Source: Gammaproteobacteria bacterium
GTDB taxonomy: Bacteria; Pseudomonadota; Gammaproteobacteria; Arenicellales; JAANXG01
Direction of reading: 5' to 3'
Assembly: GCA_018263405.1 (NCBI GenBank)
Contig: JAANXG010000086.1
Span: 1 to 8,027 of the forward strand
DNA: 8,027 nucleotides
This document shows positions 1 through 5,901 of this stretch, one piece after another. The position numbers were made by a program, and so were the translations under genes. Under the pieces are notes generated by a model. The model did not search any database, was not told the origin of the DNA, and saw only the letters and a list, made by a program, of their open reading frames with translations. Within the stretch, counting starts at the first letter, position 1. The number at the start of each line of letters is the position of its first letter.

Positions 1-60
1 GGGACGCTGTAGATACCTCCCTGTACGCTCTGGCGAAAGCCTCCGTGCTTTCGACAGCCC
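1..60. repeat. Left-edge repeat segment with small hairpin
   Basis: This gene-free segment contains a perfect 7-bp hairpin, CGAAAGC (34-40) and GCTTTCG (47-53), around a 6-nt loop. A further short pairing, GGGA at 1-4 with TCCC at 18-21, lies at the window edge. The sequence resembles the multi-copy intergenic repeats common in gammaproteobacterial genomes and runs straight into the long palindrome that follows. Copy number cannot be judged from one window, and the element probably continues to the left. The hairpin is directly visible. Membership of a repeat family is inferred. Confidence 0.45.
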
Positions 61-67
61 TGAAAGA

Positions 68-159
68 CAACCCTACCCCCACATTCTTGCACGGGGTTAT
101 TGAGAACTTACGTTGCGGGGTAAGTTCAATAACCCCGTGCAAGAATGTGGCGGTAGGGG
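68..159. repeat. Long imperfect palindrome (MITE/REP-like)
   Basis: Arm 71-111 pairs with arm 120-158 around an 8-nt loop (112-119). The only defects are one C/C mismatch (78 with 151) and two unpaired bases (104-105), so about 39 bp are paired. The core of the right arm, 125-147, is identical in reverse complement to 3266-3288, which shows that the arm is a dispersed repeat unit and not merely a local terminator. It lies just beyond the 3' end of the 64-aa membrane protein gene, so it could also end that transcript, although there is no U-run. It could be a miniature inverted-repeat element or two head-to-head repeat units. Confidence 0.75.
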
Positions 160-165
160 CGTCAT

Positions 166-360
166 TCAGACCATATATAGCAACAGAGTGACGAAAACGG
201 CAACAATCGCCAGCGGAATCAGGAGCCCCGGCCAATCGGAGCTTTTGGTCTCCTGGCTCTGTTTGAAGGCCTGTTTCAGGCCGGGACTGACCCAGAACAG
301 GAGTAGAATGACGAGGGCACCGAGAATCAGCAATTCCCATGTTTCAAAAGGGGTTTTCAT
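166..360 (-). CDS. Small two-helix membrane protein, unknown function
   Basis: This 64-aa protein has two predicted transmembrane segments, about residues 9-24 (LLILGALVILLLFWVS) and 45-63 (GLLIPLAIVAVFVTLLLYM). A short polar linker rich in Lys, Gln, Ser and Glu joins them, with Lys29 and Lys33 just after helix 1. It should sit in the inner membrane with both ends on the same side. The start is supported by a GGAG ribosome-binding site six bases before the ATG. I do not recognise a named family and assign no function. The gene is divergent from the DUF465-like gene and ends a few bases from the long palindrome. Composition, hydrophobic pattern and ribosome site make it more credible than the overlapping frame on the other strand. 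Confidence 0.7.
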   Translation of the reverse strand: MKTPFETWELLILGALVILLLFWVSPGLKQAFKQSQETKSSDWPGLLIPLAIVAVFVTLLLYMV

Positions 361-446
361 ACGATCTCCGGCTTCGATTTATTCGACGTCGACGGGCGTT
401 TTAAATTATGTTGCAAACAGAATCGAAAATCACCTAGGATACCGAC

Positions 447-635
447 ATCAATCTGACACGAAAAATAACCGAACTCGAGCAGGAACACCGGGATCTCGAT
501 GTCGCCATCGGGCAGCTGGAACAGCCGCTTTACGTCGACCAGCTCCAGTTGCGACGTTTGAAAAAGAAAAGATTGCGGCTCAAAGACGCGATTGAAAAAT
601 TGAAGAGTTCACAGCTTCCCGACGAACCGGCGTAG
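447..635 (+). CDS. DUF465 (YdcH-like) coiled-coil protein, noncanonical start
   Basis: From 447 the frame encodes 62 residues: an N-terminal heptad-like helix (LTRKITELEQEHRDLDVAI), a short turn (QPLYVDQ), and a second basic helix with LQLRRLKKKRLRLKDAIEKL. The HRDLD and RLKKKRLRLKD signatures are typical of DUF465, a family of small antiparallel coiled-coil proteins of about 55-75 aa with no firmly known role. No ATG, GTG or TTG lies in frame between the upstream TAG (435-437) and the helix. ATC at 447 is seven bases after AGGA (436-439), and CTG at 453 is the other option. In frame upstream, ATG at 408 begins nine codons that end at this TAG. The gene may start at a rare codon, be read through amber, be mutated, or carry a sequencing error. 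The family call is firm; the start is not. Confidence 0.7.
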   Translation: MNLTRKITELEQEHRDLDVAIGQLEQPLYVDQLQLRRLKKKRLRLKDAIEKLKSSQLPDEPA

Positions 636-690
636 TTCCCGTCGATCCGAAATCGAGCGCGTCCTTGCGCAATGGGTATTCCGGACCGCG

Positions 691-2106
691 TTAATAGCGG
701 TAATGGTCGGGCTTGAAAGGCCCTTCCAGCGGGACGCCAATATAGTCCGCCTGTTGCTGGGTTAGTTCGGTCAGGTCGGCGTTGATCTTTTTCAAGTGCA
801 GTCTGGCGACCTGTTCATCCAGGTACTTGGGCAGGGTATACACTTGTTTATTGTATTGATCGGCTTTTGTCCACAGCTCGATCTGCGCCAGCACTTGGTT
901 GGTGAACGAATTGGACATCACGAAGCTCGGATGCCCGGTGGCACAGCCGAGATTCACCAGTCGGCCGCGGGCCAGCAGTATGATGCGCTTGCCGTCCGGA
1001 AAAATAACGTGGTCCACTTGTGGCTTGATCTCTTCCCATTTGTAGTGCGATTCCAGCGCCGCCACGTCGATCTCGTTGTCGAAATGGCCGATGTTGCATA
1101 CGATGGCCTGATCCTTCATTTGCTTCATGTGCTCGTGGGTGATCACGTGGTAGTTGCCGGTGGCGGTCACGAAAATATCCGCGACGCTTGCTGCGTCTTC
1201 GATCGTCACAACACGGTACCCCTCCATCGCCGCTTGCAGTGCGCAGATGGGGTCGATTTCCGTGACCCACACCGTGGCGCCCAAGCCCCGCAGGGACTGC
1301 GCGCAGCCCTTGCCGACGTCACCGTAGCCAAACACCACGGCGGTCTTGCCGGCGATCATGACATCGGTGGCGCGCTTGATGCCGTCGACGAGCGATTCCC
1401 GGCACCCGTACAGGTTATCGAATTTAGATTTGGTAACCGAGTCGTTGACATTGATCGCCGCAAACGGAAGCTCGCCTTTCGACGCCAGTTGATACAGACG
1501 CTTGACGCCGGTGGTCGTCTCCTCGGTGACGCCCTGGATGCTCTGTTGAAGCCGGCTGTACCAGTCGGAATGGCTTTCCAGGCGTTTTTTTATGGCGGCA
1601 AAAAGGACGCGTTCTTCTTCGCTGGTCGGGTTTTCGAGCACGCTCGGGGCCTGTTCCGCCCGGCAGCCCAGGGTGACCAGCAGCGTGGCATCGCCGCCGT
1701 CGTCGAGAATCATGTTCGGCGCGCCGTCCGGCCAGTCCATGATGCGGTGGGTAAACTCCCAGTATTCCTCAAGAGACTCGCCTTTGTACGCGAATACCGG
1801 GATGTCCTGTGCGGCAATGGCGGCGGCGGCGTGGTCCTGCGTCGAATAAATGTTGCAGGAGGCCCACCGAACTTCCGCCCCCAGGGCGGTGAGAGTATCG
1901 ATCAATACCGCCGTTTGGATGGTCATGTGCAAGGAACCGGCGATGCGGGCGCCCTCGAGCGGCCGGCCGGCCGCGTATTCTTCCCGCGTGGCCATCAGGC
2001 CGGGCATTTCGGTCTCGGCGATGGCGATTTCCTTGCGACCGTATCCCGCCAGCGAGATGTCCGCCACGCGATAATCTGAAAAGAGCGGCTGGGGTGTCGT
2101 GCTCAT
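691..2106 (-). CDS. ahcY: Adenosylhomocysteinase (S-adenosylhomocysteine hydrolase)
   Basis: AhcY reversibly splits S-adenosylhomocysteine into adenosine and homocysteine in the cytosol. This removes the product inhibitor of methyltransferases and feeds methionine resynthesis. The 471-aa protein is full length. It shows GSLHMT with His60, DDGGD (135-139), the catalytic Lys226 in NDSVTKSKFDN (221-231), the NAD-binding loop GYGDVGKG (260-267), HFDNE (341-345), NLGCATGHPSFVMS (386-399) and the C-terminal PDHYRY, the tail that reaches the partner NAD site in the tetramer. It has the roughly 40-residue insertion (about 150-190) usual in proteobacterial enzymes. GGAGGTGA stands four bases before the ATG. 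The gene has its own promoter and an SAH riboswitch upstream. No convincing terminator is seen in the 55 bp separating it from the convergent DUF465-like gene. Confidence 0.98.
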   Translation of the reverse strand: MSTTPQPLFSDYRVADISLAGYGRKEIAIAETEMPGLMATREEYAAGRPLEGARIAGSLHMTIQTAVLIDTLTALGAEVRWASCNIYSTQDHAAAAIAAQDIPVFAYKGESLEEYWEFTHRIMDWPDGAPNMILDDGGDATLLVTLGCRAEQAPSVLENPTSEEERVLFAAIKKRLESHSDWYSRLQQSIQGVTEETTTGVKRLYQLASKGELPFAAINVNDSVTKSKFDNLYGCRESLVDGIKRATDVMIAGKTAVVFGYGDVGKGCAQSLRGLGATVWVTEIDPICALQAAMEGYRVVTIEDAASVADIFVTATGNYHVITHEHMKQMKDQAIVCNIGHFDNEIDVAALESHYKWEEIKPQVDHVIFPDGKRIILLARGRLVNLGCATGHPSFVMSNSFTNQVLAQIELWTKADQYNKQVYTLPKYLDEQVARLHLKKINADLTELTQQQADYIGVPLEGPFKPDHYRY

Positions 2107-2133
2107 CTTTCACCTCCGTATTGTCAATGAAAG
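2107..2133 (-). promoter_or_regulatory. Hairpin enclosing the ahcY ribosome-binding site
   Basis: On the ahcY transcript CUUUCA (2133-2128) can pair with UGAAAG (2112-2107), directly next to the AUG. The 15-nt loop holds most of the GGAGG element, and the stem takes in the UGA of the extended GGAGGUGA. A second hairpin lies just upstream, UUUCGGG and CCCGAAA around a GCAA tetraloop (about 2147-2164). No U-run follows either hairpin. Both sit downstream of the riboswitch, which fits control of translation better than termination. The pairings are visible; the role is inferred. Confidence 0.4.
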
Positions 2134-2165
2134 TGAGCGCCGTTTTTCGGGTTGCCCCGAAACCG

Positions 2166-2237
2166 CCCCGAGCCTGGCCAGGCGCCGAGAATCGCCGAAC
2201 GGCGGGTCGATGCGTGGTTGCAGCGCTCCTCGAAGCG
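2166..2237 (-). promoter_or_regulatory. SAH riboswitch (ahcY leader)
   Basis: Read on the minus strand, the leader contains CGAGGAGCGCUGCAAC (2232-2217) and closes with CCAGGCUCGG (2177-2168). These are the highly conserved core strands of the S-adenosylhomocysteine riboswitch known upstream of ahcY in proteobacteria. The P1 helix is UUCGAG with CUCGGG. The variable interior holds a CGCC-GUUC-GGCG hairpin (about 2195-2206). The family binds SAH, discriminates against SAM, and switches on ahcY when SAH accumulates. The position supports the call: about 60 nt before the ahcY start codon and some 15 nt after the predicted transcription start. No intrinsic terminator is visible between aptamer and gene, so translational control is likely here. 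Confidence 0.9.
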
Positions 2238-2254
2238 GTGGGAGTCGATCAGGC

Positions 2255-2290
2255 GCCGGATTATAAGATTTAATCCGGCCGCGTGAAAGC
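2255..2290 (-). promoter_or_regulatory. ahcY promoter with overlapping palindrome
   Basis: The minus strand has a perfect TATAAT (complement of 2260-2265). Upstream, CTTTCA at 18-nt spacing is a weak -35 candidate. The expected transcription start near 2253 lies just before the SAH aptamer, which supports the call. The -10 box is embedded in a perfect 9-bp inverted repeat, GCCGGATTA (2255-2263) and TAATCCGGC (2271-2279), with a 7-bp centre. This could be a repressor operator or simply a symmetric promoter sequence. It separates ahcY transcription from yafJ. Confidence 0.65.
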
Positions 2291-2356
2291 GGAAAGGCTG
2301 TGCCGGTCGACCGTCTTCAACAATAGCAATCAGCCGCGATGCCGGTTCCCACGTAG

Positions 2357-2487
2357 CTGCGCGACTGGTCAATCGATGTGCATTTCTATGCCGTGTGCAG
2401 GGTTTTGTTCTTGGCGATCCTTCACGCCGGCGCGGCGCTCAAACACCGGTTCACCGACGGGTACGGTACGCTCGCGGGATGTTCTAA
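2357..2487 (+). pseudogene. Cytochrome b561 C-terminal remnant
   Basis: The plus-strand frame of 2378 reads VLFLAILHAGAALKHRF followed by TDGYGTLA. This closely matches the last transmembrane helix and tail of bacterial cytochrome b561 (diheme, quinone-linked membrane proteins), where HxxAALKHHF carries a heme-ligand histidine and is followed by a D-GTL-RM ending. Upstream the frame is closed by TAG at 2354 and again at 2324, and no other b561 helix is found, so about three quarters of the gene is missing. The tail is shifted by one base: after TLA the next frame reads ATG TTC TAA (2479-2487), which would restore a normal RMF ending. That stop overlaps the yafJ stop on the other strand. I read it as a truncated, frameshifted fossil. 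The similarity is from memory of the family, not an alignment. Confidence 0.6.
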
Positions 2488-3248
2488 GGGATCTGCAGAC
2501 CGTCTTGAAAAGCGATTGTTTCACCGAGGTGAACCTTCGTCCACGTCTCATTGTCGGTCAGCGGGTCGGTGGCAATTACCGTGACAATATCATTGGGCGT
2601 GGTGACTTCGTAAAAGTCGACTGTCATGTCCGCGTCTTTGAGGTGCGCGACACCGAATGGGGCCCGGCGTGTAATCCAGCACATCTTGGTGGAACAATAA
2701 CCGTATAAAGCCCGTGAATCCGACATCAACATGTTAAACACGCCGCGTTCGCCGATGACACGGCAGCGGTCGGCGATGAATTCAGAGAATGTTTTCTCCG
2801 GAGGGGCGGTGGGAAAGTTTTCGCGGATCTCTCCGAGCAGCCAACAAAAAATATGCTCGCTGTCGGTAGTGCCCACCGGGCGGTAACAACTCAGCGGTAG
2901 ATCGTTAAAACGATCAACTTGTCCGTTGTGGGCGAAGGTCCAGATCTGTCCCCATAACTCGCGCTGAAAAGGGTGCGTGTTCGGCAGGCAAACTTCGCCG
3001 ATGTTGCCTTCCCGGATGTGGCTGACCACAATATGCGATTTGATGGGGTAGTTGCGGACCAGGCGCGCGATTTCCGAGTCCACGCTCGGCGACGGATCGT
3101 GAAAAGTTCGGCATCCGCGGCCTTCGTAAAACGCAATGCCCCACCCATCCCGGTGCGGTCCGGTGCCGCCGCCGCGCTGCATCAAACCGCTGAAACTGAA
3201 ACAGATGTCGGTTGGCACGTTGGCGCTCATGCCCAGTAGTTCACACAT
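2484..3248 (-). CDS. yafJ: Class II glutamine amidotransferase, YafJ type
   Basis: This 254-aa protein has an N-terminal-nucleophile glutaminase fold. Cys2 is exposed once Met1 is removed (MCELLGMSANVPTDICFSF). Other family features are QRGGGTGPHRDGWGIAFYEG (24-43), SHIRE (76-80), NTHPF (90-94), AHNG (106-109), GTTDSE (126-131), FNMLMSD and TRRAPFG. It closely follows E. coli YafJ in sequence and length. Such enzymes hydrolyse glutamine and pass ammonia to an acceptor. YafJ's acceptor is unknown, and there is no synthetase domain here, so it would act alone or with a separate partner in the cytosol. It lies 104 bp downstream of metK on the same strand and could share its transcript. A GAG three bases before the ATG is the only ribosome-site hint. 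It is convergent with the cytochrome b561 remnant. Confidence 0.93.
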   Translation of the reverse strand: MCELLGMSANVPTDICFSFSGLMQRGGGTGPHRDGWGIAFYEGRGCRTFHDPSPSVDSEIARLVRNYPIKSHIVVSHIREGNIGEVCLPNTHPFQRELWGQIWTFAHNGQVDRFNDLPLSCYRPVGTTDSEHIFCWLLGEIRENFPTAPPEKTFSEFIADRCRVIGERGVFNMLMSDSRALYGYCSTKMCWITRRAPFGVAHLKDADMTVDFYEVTTPNDIVTVIATDPLTDNETWTKVHLGETIAFQDGLQIP

Positions 3249-3265
3249 CTCGAATCGATACCGGT

Positions 3266-3288
3266 CATTCTTGCACGGGGTTATTGAA
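3266..3288 (+). repeat. Solo copy of the palindrome arm
   Basis: These 23 bases are identical to the reverse complement of 125-147 and match 82-103 apart from its last position. A 23-nt exact match is far beyond chance in 8 kb, so this is a dispersed repeat unit present here as a half-site, without a second arm. It falls in the metK-yafJ gap, within the yafJ leader if the two genes are cotranscribed. It carries no coding sequence. It may be a remnant of a complete palindromic element or the basic unit of the family. Confidence 0.8.
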
Positions 3289-3352
3289 ATGGAATAGAGG
3301 TGCCCTTTACGTAAACGAGTCCGGCTCTGTTGTTTCCCCGGGCGTTATGCTT

Positions 3353-4507
3353 CTACCCCAGCGCTTCGGCTTTGTCCGTGCGCTCCCACGTGAATTCCGT
3401 ATCCGTACGGCCGAAGTGTCCGTAAGCGGCGGTGTGCCGGTATATTGGCCGCAGCAGATCCAGGTCCTCGATGATGGCTTTGGGGCGCAGATCGAAGCGC
3501 TCCTGAATCAGTTTCTCGATATCCAGCTCCGATATTTTGCCCGTGCCGAAGGTGTTGACCATCAAGGATACGGGCTCGGCGACACCGATGGCGTAGGCGA
3601 TCTGCACTTCGCAACGGTCCGCGAGTCCCGCGGCGACGATATTCTTGGCGACATGCCGGCAGGCGTAGGCGGCGGACCGGTCGACCTTGGAGGGATCCTT
3701 GCCGGAAAAAGCGCCGCCGCCGTGATGGGCGGCGCCGCCATAGGTGTCGACGATGATCTTGCGTCCGGTCAAACCGCAGTCCCCCACGGGCCCGCCGATC
3801 ACGAAGCGACCCGTCGGGTTGACGAGAAAACGCGTCTCGCGGTTGATCATGTCCGTGGGAATAACCGGTTTGATGATCTCCTCGATTACGGCCTCGGTCA
3901 GCTCTTTATGCTGGATGTCGGGGGCGTGCTGCGTTGAGAGCACGATCGTATCCACCATCTTCGGCTCACCGTTCTCATAGCGGACGGTGACTTGCGACTT
4001 AGCGTCGGGCCTCAACCAGGTCAGGGCGCTGGTTTTGCGCATATCGGCCTGGCGCTTGACCAGGCGGTGGGCAAAATCGATCGCAAAAGGCATCAGGTTG
4101 TCGGTTTCGTTGCATGCGAATCCAAACATCAACCCCTGGTCGCCGGCGCCTTGCTCGCGATCCAAGCCCTCGCCTTCGTTCACGCCCTGGGCAATGTCCT
4201 GAGACTGCTTGTCGAGCGATACGATCACCGCGCAGGTGTCGGCGTCGAAGCCCATTTCGTCCGCCGAGGTGTAACCGATTTCCCGAATCGTGTCCCGTAC
4301 GACGTCCGTGTAGTCCGCCCGGGCCCCCGAAGTGATTTCTCCGGACAGCACGACCATCCCGGTGTTCACCATGGTTTCACAGGCAACCCGGGAGCGGGGA
4401 TCCCCTCTGATCGATGAATCCAGCACTGCGTCCGATATCTGGTCCGCGACTTTGTCCGGATGCCCCTCGGACACCGACTCAGAGGTAAACAGGAAGTTGC
4501 GGAACAT
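3353..4507 (-). CDS. metK: S-adenosylmethionine synthetase
   Basis: MetK makes S-adenosylmethionine from ATP and methionine, releasing phosphate and pyrophosphate. It works as a cytosolic tetramer and is usually essential. The 384-aa length is normal for bacteria. Visible signatures are GHPDK (15-19), the conserved GAGDQGLMFG (120-129), NPTGRFVIGGP (230-240) and the phosphate-binding loop GGGAFSGKDPSKVDRS (263-278). The start is fixed by the conserved MFRNFLFTSESVSEGHPDK beginning, with GGAG about nine bases before the ATG. The gene is divergent from the phosphoesterase gene and is followed on the same strand by yafJ. AhcY, which acts two steps later in the same cycle, follows from a separate promoter. 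I see no SAM riboswitch and no MetJ-type AGACGTCT box upstream. Confidence 0.98.
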   Translation of the reverse strand: MFRNFLFTSESVSEGHPDKVADQISDAVLDSSIRGDPRSRVACETMVNTGMVVLSGEITSGARADYTDVVRDTIREIGYTSADEMGFDADTCAVIVSLDKQSQDIAQGVNEGEGLDREQGAGDQGLMFGFACNETDNLMPFAIDFAHRLVKRQADMRKTSALTWLRPDAKSQVTVRYENGEPKMVDTIVLSTQHAPDIQHKELTEAVIEEIIKPVIPTDMINRETRFLVNPTGRFVIGGPVGDCGLTGRKIIVDTYGGAAHHGGGAFSGKDPSKVDRSAAYACRHVAKNIVAAGLADRCEVQIAYAIGVAEPVSLMVNTFGTGKISELDIEKLIQERFDLRPKAIIEDLDLLRPIYRHTAAYGHFGRTDTEFTWERTDKAEALG

Positions 4508-4545
4508 GGATTATTCACTCCAATCGTCGACAATAAAGCCGGCGG

Positions 4546-4579
4546 ATTCTATCAGTTGTCAGTTTATTCGGCACGTGCC
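4546..4579 (-). promoter_or_regulatory. metK extended -10 promoter with palindrome
   Basis: The minus strand reads TGATAGAAT (complement of 4546-4554), an extended -10 element with a good TAGAAT hexamer, and it predicts a leader of about 30 nt. No good -35 is present, as expected for an extended -10 promoter. Upstream, overlapping the -35 area, is the perfect 10-bp palindrome GGCACGTGCC (4570-4579), a possible regulator site. The 126-bp gap must also hold the promoter of the rightward phosphoesterase gene. For that I see only weak candidates, such as TACTAA at 4591. Confidence 0.45.
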
Positions 4580-4633
4580 AAACTAAAGAATACTAAGTCT
4601 CCAATTCCGCGCCGTATTGATTAACCCGCCAGG

Positions 4634-5866
4634 ATGACCTCATCGAATCTGAACCGACGCCGGTTCCTGTTGTTGGTCGGATCCGGTCTTGCCGTGGGCG
4701 GTGCGGCCTATACGTATGCGCGCGGGGTGCGCTTCCCGCTGCTCCATTTTGCCGGCGCGGGACCGGTCGATCATTGGAGTGTCGACGGCATTGGTGTCGT
4801 GGTCAAGGGGGCCGTATTCCAATCCGTCGAACCGGATGGGCTGCGATTGCGCGCTTTTGTTCCGGAACCGGAAGTGAAAATGAGGGGCGATGGCCGCGCC
4901 GCCATGCGGATCGTGCTCGAAAACCTGCATCCCAACGCGCGTTTGACAGTGAATCGAGCGGAGACGGGGGGTCAATCCGTGGTGGAAGAGCAGCGTGACA
5001 ATTTGACCCGTACGATCACGGTGAAGCCGACTGGTGGCAATGAAACCGGTATTTCCTGGCGCTTCCCGAATCCGGAGCGATACCGGTTCGCGGCAATCGG
5101 CGATTCGGGCGGCGGCACGGAACTGAGATGGGTGCTCAAGCGCGCTTCCGCGCTCGGCGCGGATTTCCTGATTCATCTCGGGGATATCTACTACGAGAAA
5201 GGCGATTTCGACAGGGCCTCGATCAATCTCAACACGGCCGACATCCCGACCTACGCGGCAATTGGCGACCACGATTTTAGCAAGGGGTGGCGGGCTTTGT
5301 ACCCGAAATTTCATCGCCTAATCGGGCCCAGCAATTGGGTGTTTTCGCTGGGCGGCGTCGAGTTTGTGAACTTCGATACTGCCGCACACTTTTTTCCCAC
5401 CGCGCGGGGGCGACGGGCGCAAATTCTGCAAAACCTTGCGCAGGTGGGTTCGGGCGATTCAGTCAGGGATCGCGTGGCCGTAACCCATACCCCCCTTTCG
5501 GACCCGGATCCGGAGCGCAATCATGCCCTCAGTCGTCCCGCGGCGGCCCGATGGCTGCGTGAGCGGCTCTTGGCAAGCGGTACGCGGCGTTTGCTGGCCG
5601 GGAATATTCATATTAAAGCGGAGTTCGACGATCGGGGCCTGCACACTTACATAGCCGGCCAGGGCCTGGCTCACGCGGACTTGATCGTCGACAGACCCTA
5701 CGCGGAAATCCTGGTGGGCGACGTTGAGCCCGGGCAAACCGTCCGCTATCAATGGAAACCGCTGAACATGCCGGTCGAAGCGCATTGCAGCGCGCGCATC
5801 ATGCGCGTGCTGGACGCCTTGGAACGTCCGGAACTCAAGGCGCGCCTGCGCAAGCTCTGCTCCTAG
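4634..5866 (+). CDS. Tat-exported purple-acid-phosphatase-like phosphoesterase
   Basis: This is a 410-aa protein. The N-terminus LNRRRFLLLVGSGLAVGGAA is a Tat signal (twin arginine at 8-10, hydrophobic stretch 11-26), predicting folded export to the periplasm, perhaps still membrane-anchored. From about residue 150 the five calcineurin/purple-acid-phosphatase metal motifs occur in order: GDSG (156-159), GDIYY (183-187, with the PAP-type Tyr187), GDHD (211-214) in place of GNHD, THTP with His285, and GNIH (323-326) in place of GHxH. Residues 40-150 form an unrecognised N-terminal region. Substrate is unknown, and a phosphomonoester is only a family-level guess. The start is chosen because the Tat motif follows at once; the ribosome site is weak (AGG directly before the ATG). 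It is divergent from metK and convergent with glnA, with no evident pathway link to either. Confidence 0.88.
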   Translation: MTSSNLNRRRFLLLVGSGLAVGGAAYTYARGVRFPLLHFAGAGPVDHWSVDGIGVVVKGAVFQSVEPDGLRLRAFVPEPEVKMRGDGRAAMRIVLENLHPNARLTVNRAETGGQSVVEEQRDNLTRTITVKPTGGNETGISWRFPNPERYRFAAIGDSGGGTELRWVLKRASALGADFLIHLGDIYYEKGDFDRASINLNTADIPTYAAIGDHDFSKGWRALYPKFHRLIGPSNWVFSLGGVEFVNFDTAAHFFPTARGRRAQILQNLAQVGSGDSVRDRVAVTHTPLSDPDPERNHALSRPAAARWLRERLLASGTRRLLAGNIHIKAEFDDRGLHTYIAGQGLAHADLIVDRPYAEILVGDVEPGQTVRYQWKPLNMPVEAHCSARIMRVLDALERPELKARLRKLCS

Positions 5867-5901
5867 TGTGCCCCGTCACTGATATTGACGGGGTACACTA
5901 G
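5863..5901. terminator. Bidirectional hairpin over both stop codons
   Basis: CTAGTGTGCCCCGTCA (5863-5878) pairs with TGACGGGGTACACTAG (5886-5901) around a 7-nt loop: 16 bp with one G-T wobble position. The TAG of the phosphoesterase gene (5864-5866) and the complement of the glnA TAG (5898-5900) both lie inside the arms. No T-run follows on either side, so it is not a textbook intrinsic terminator. It should nevertheless block or protect both 3' ends of this convergent pair. Confidence 0.7.

Noticed and set aside
113..595. 160-codon plus-strand frame across the palindrome
   Set aside because: It starts inside the repeat loop, runs antisense to the 64-aa membrane protein, and then overlaps the DUF465 gene in the wrong frame. 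The composition is not protein-like.
796..2079. 427-codon open frame on the plus strand
   Set aside because: It lies wholly antisense to ahcY, has no recognisable domain, and is the usual GC-rich shadow of a strongly coding strand.
3212..3937. 241-codon open frame on the plus strand
   Set aside because: Antisense to metK and the start of yafJ, both of which are unmistakable.
4508..4633. SAM riboswitch or MetJ boxes upstream of metK
   Set aside because: Neither conserved riboswitch strands nor repeated AGACGTCT-like boxes are present, and the leader of about 30 nt is too short for an aptamer.
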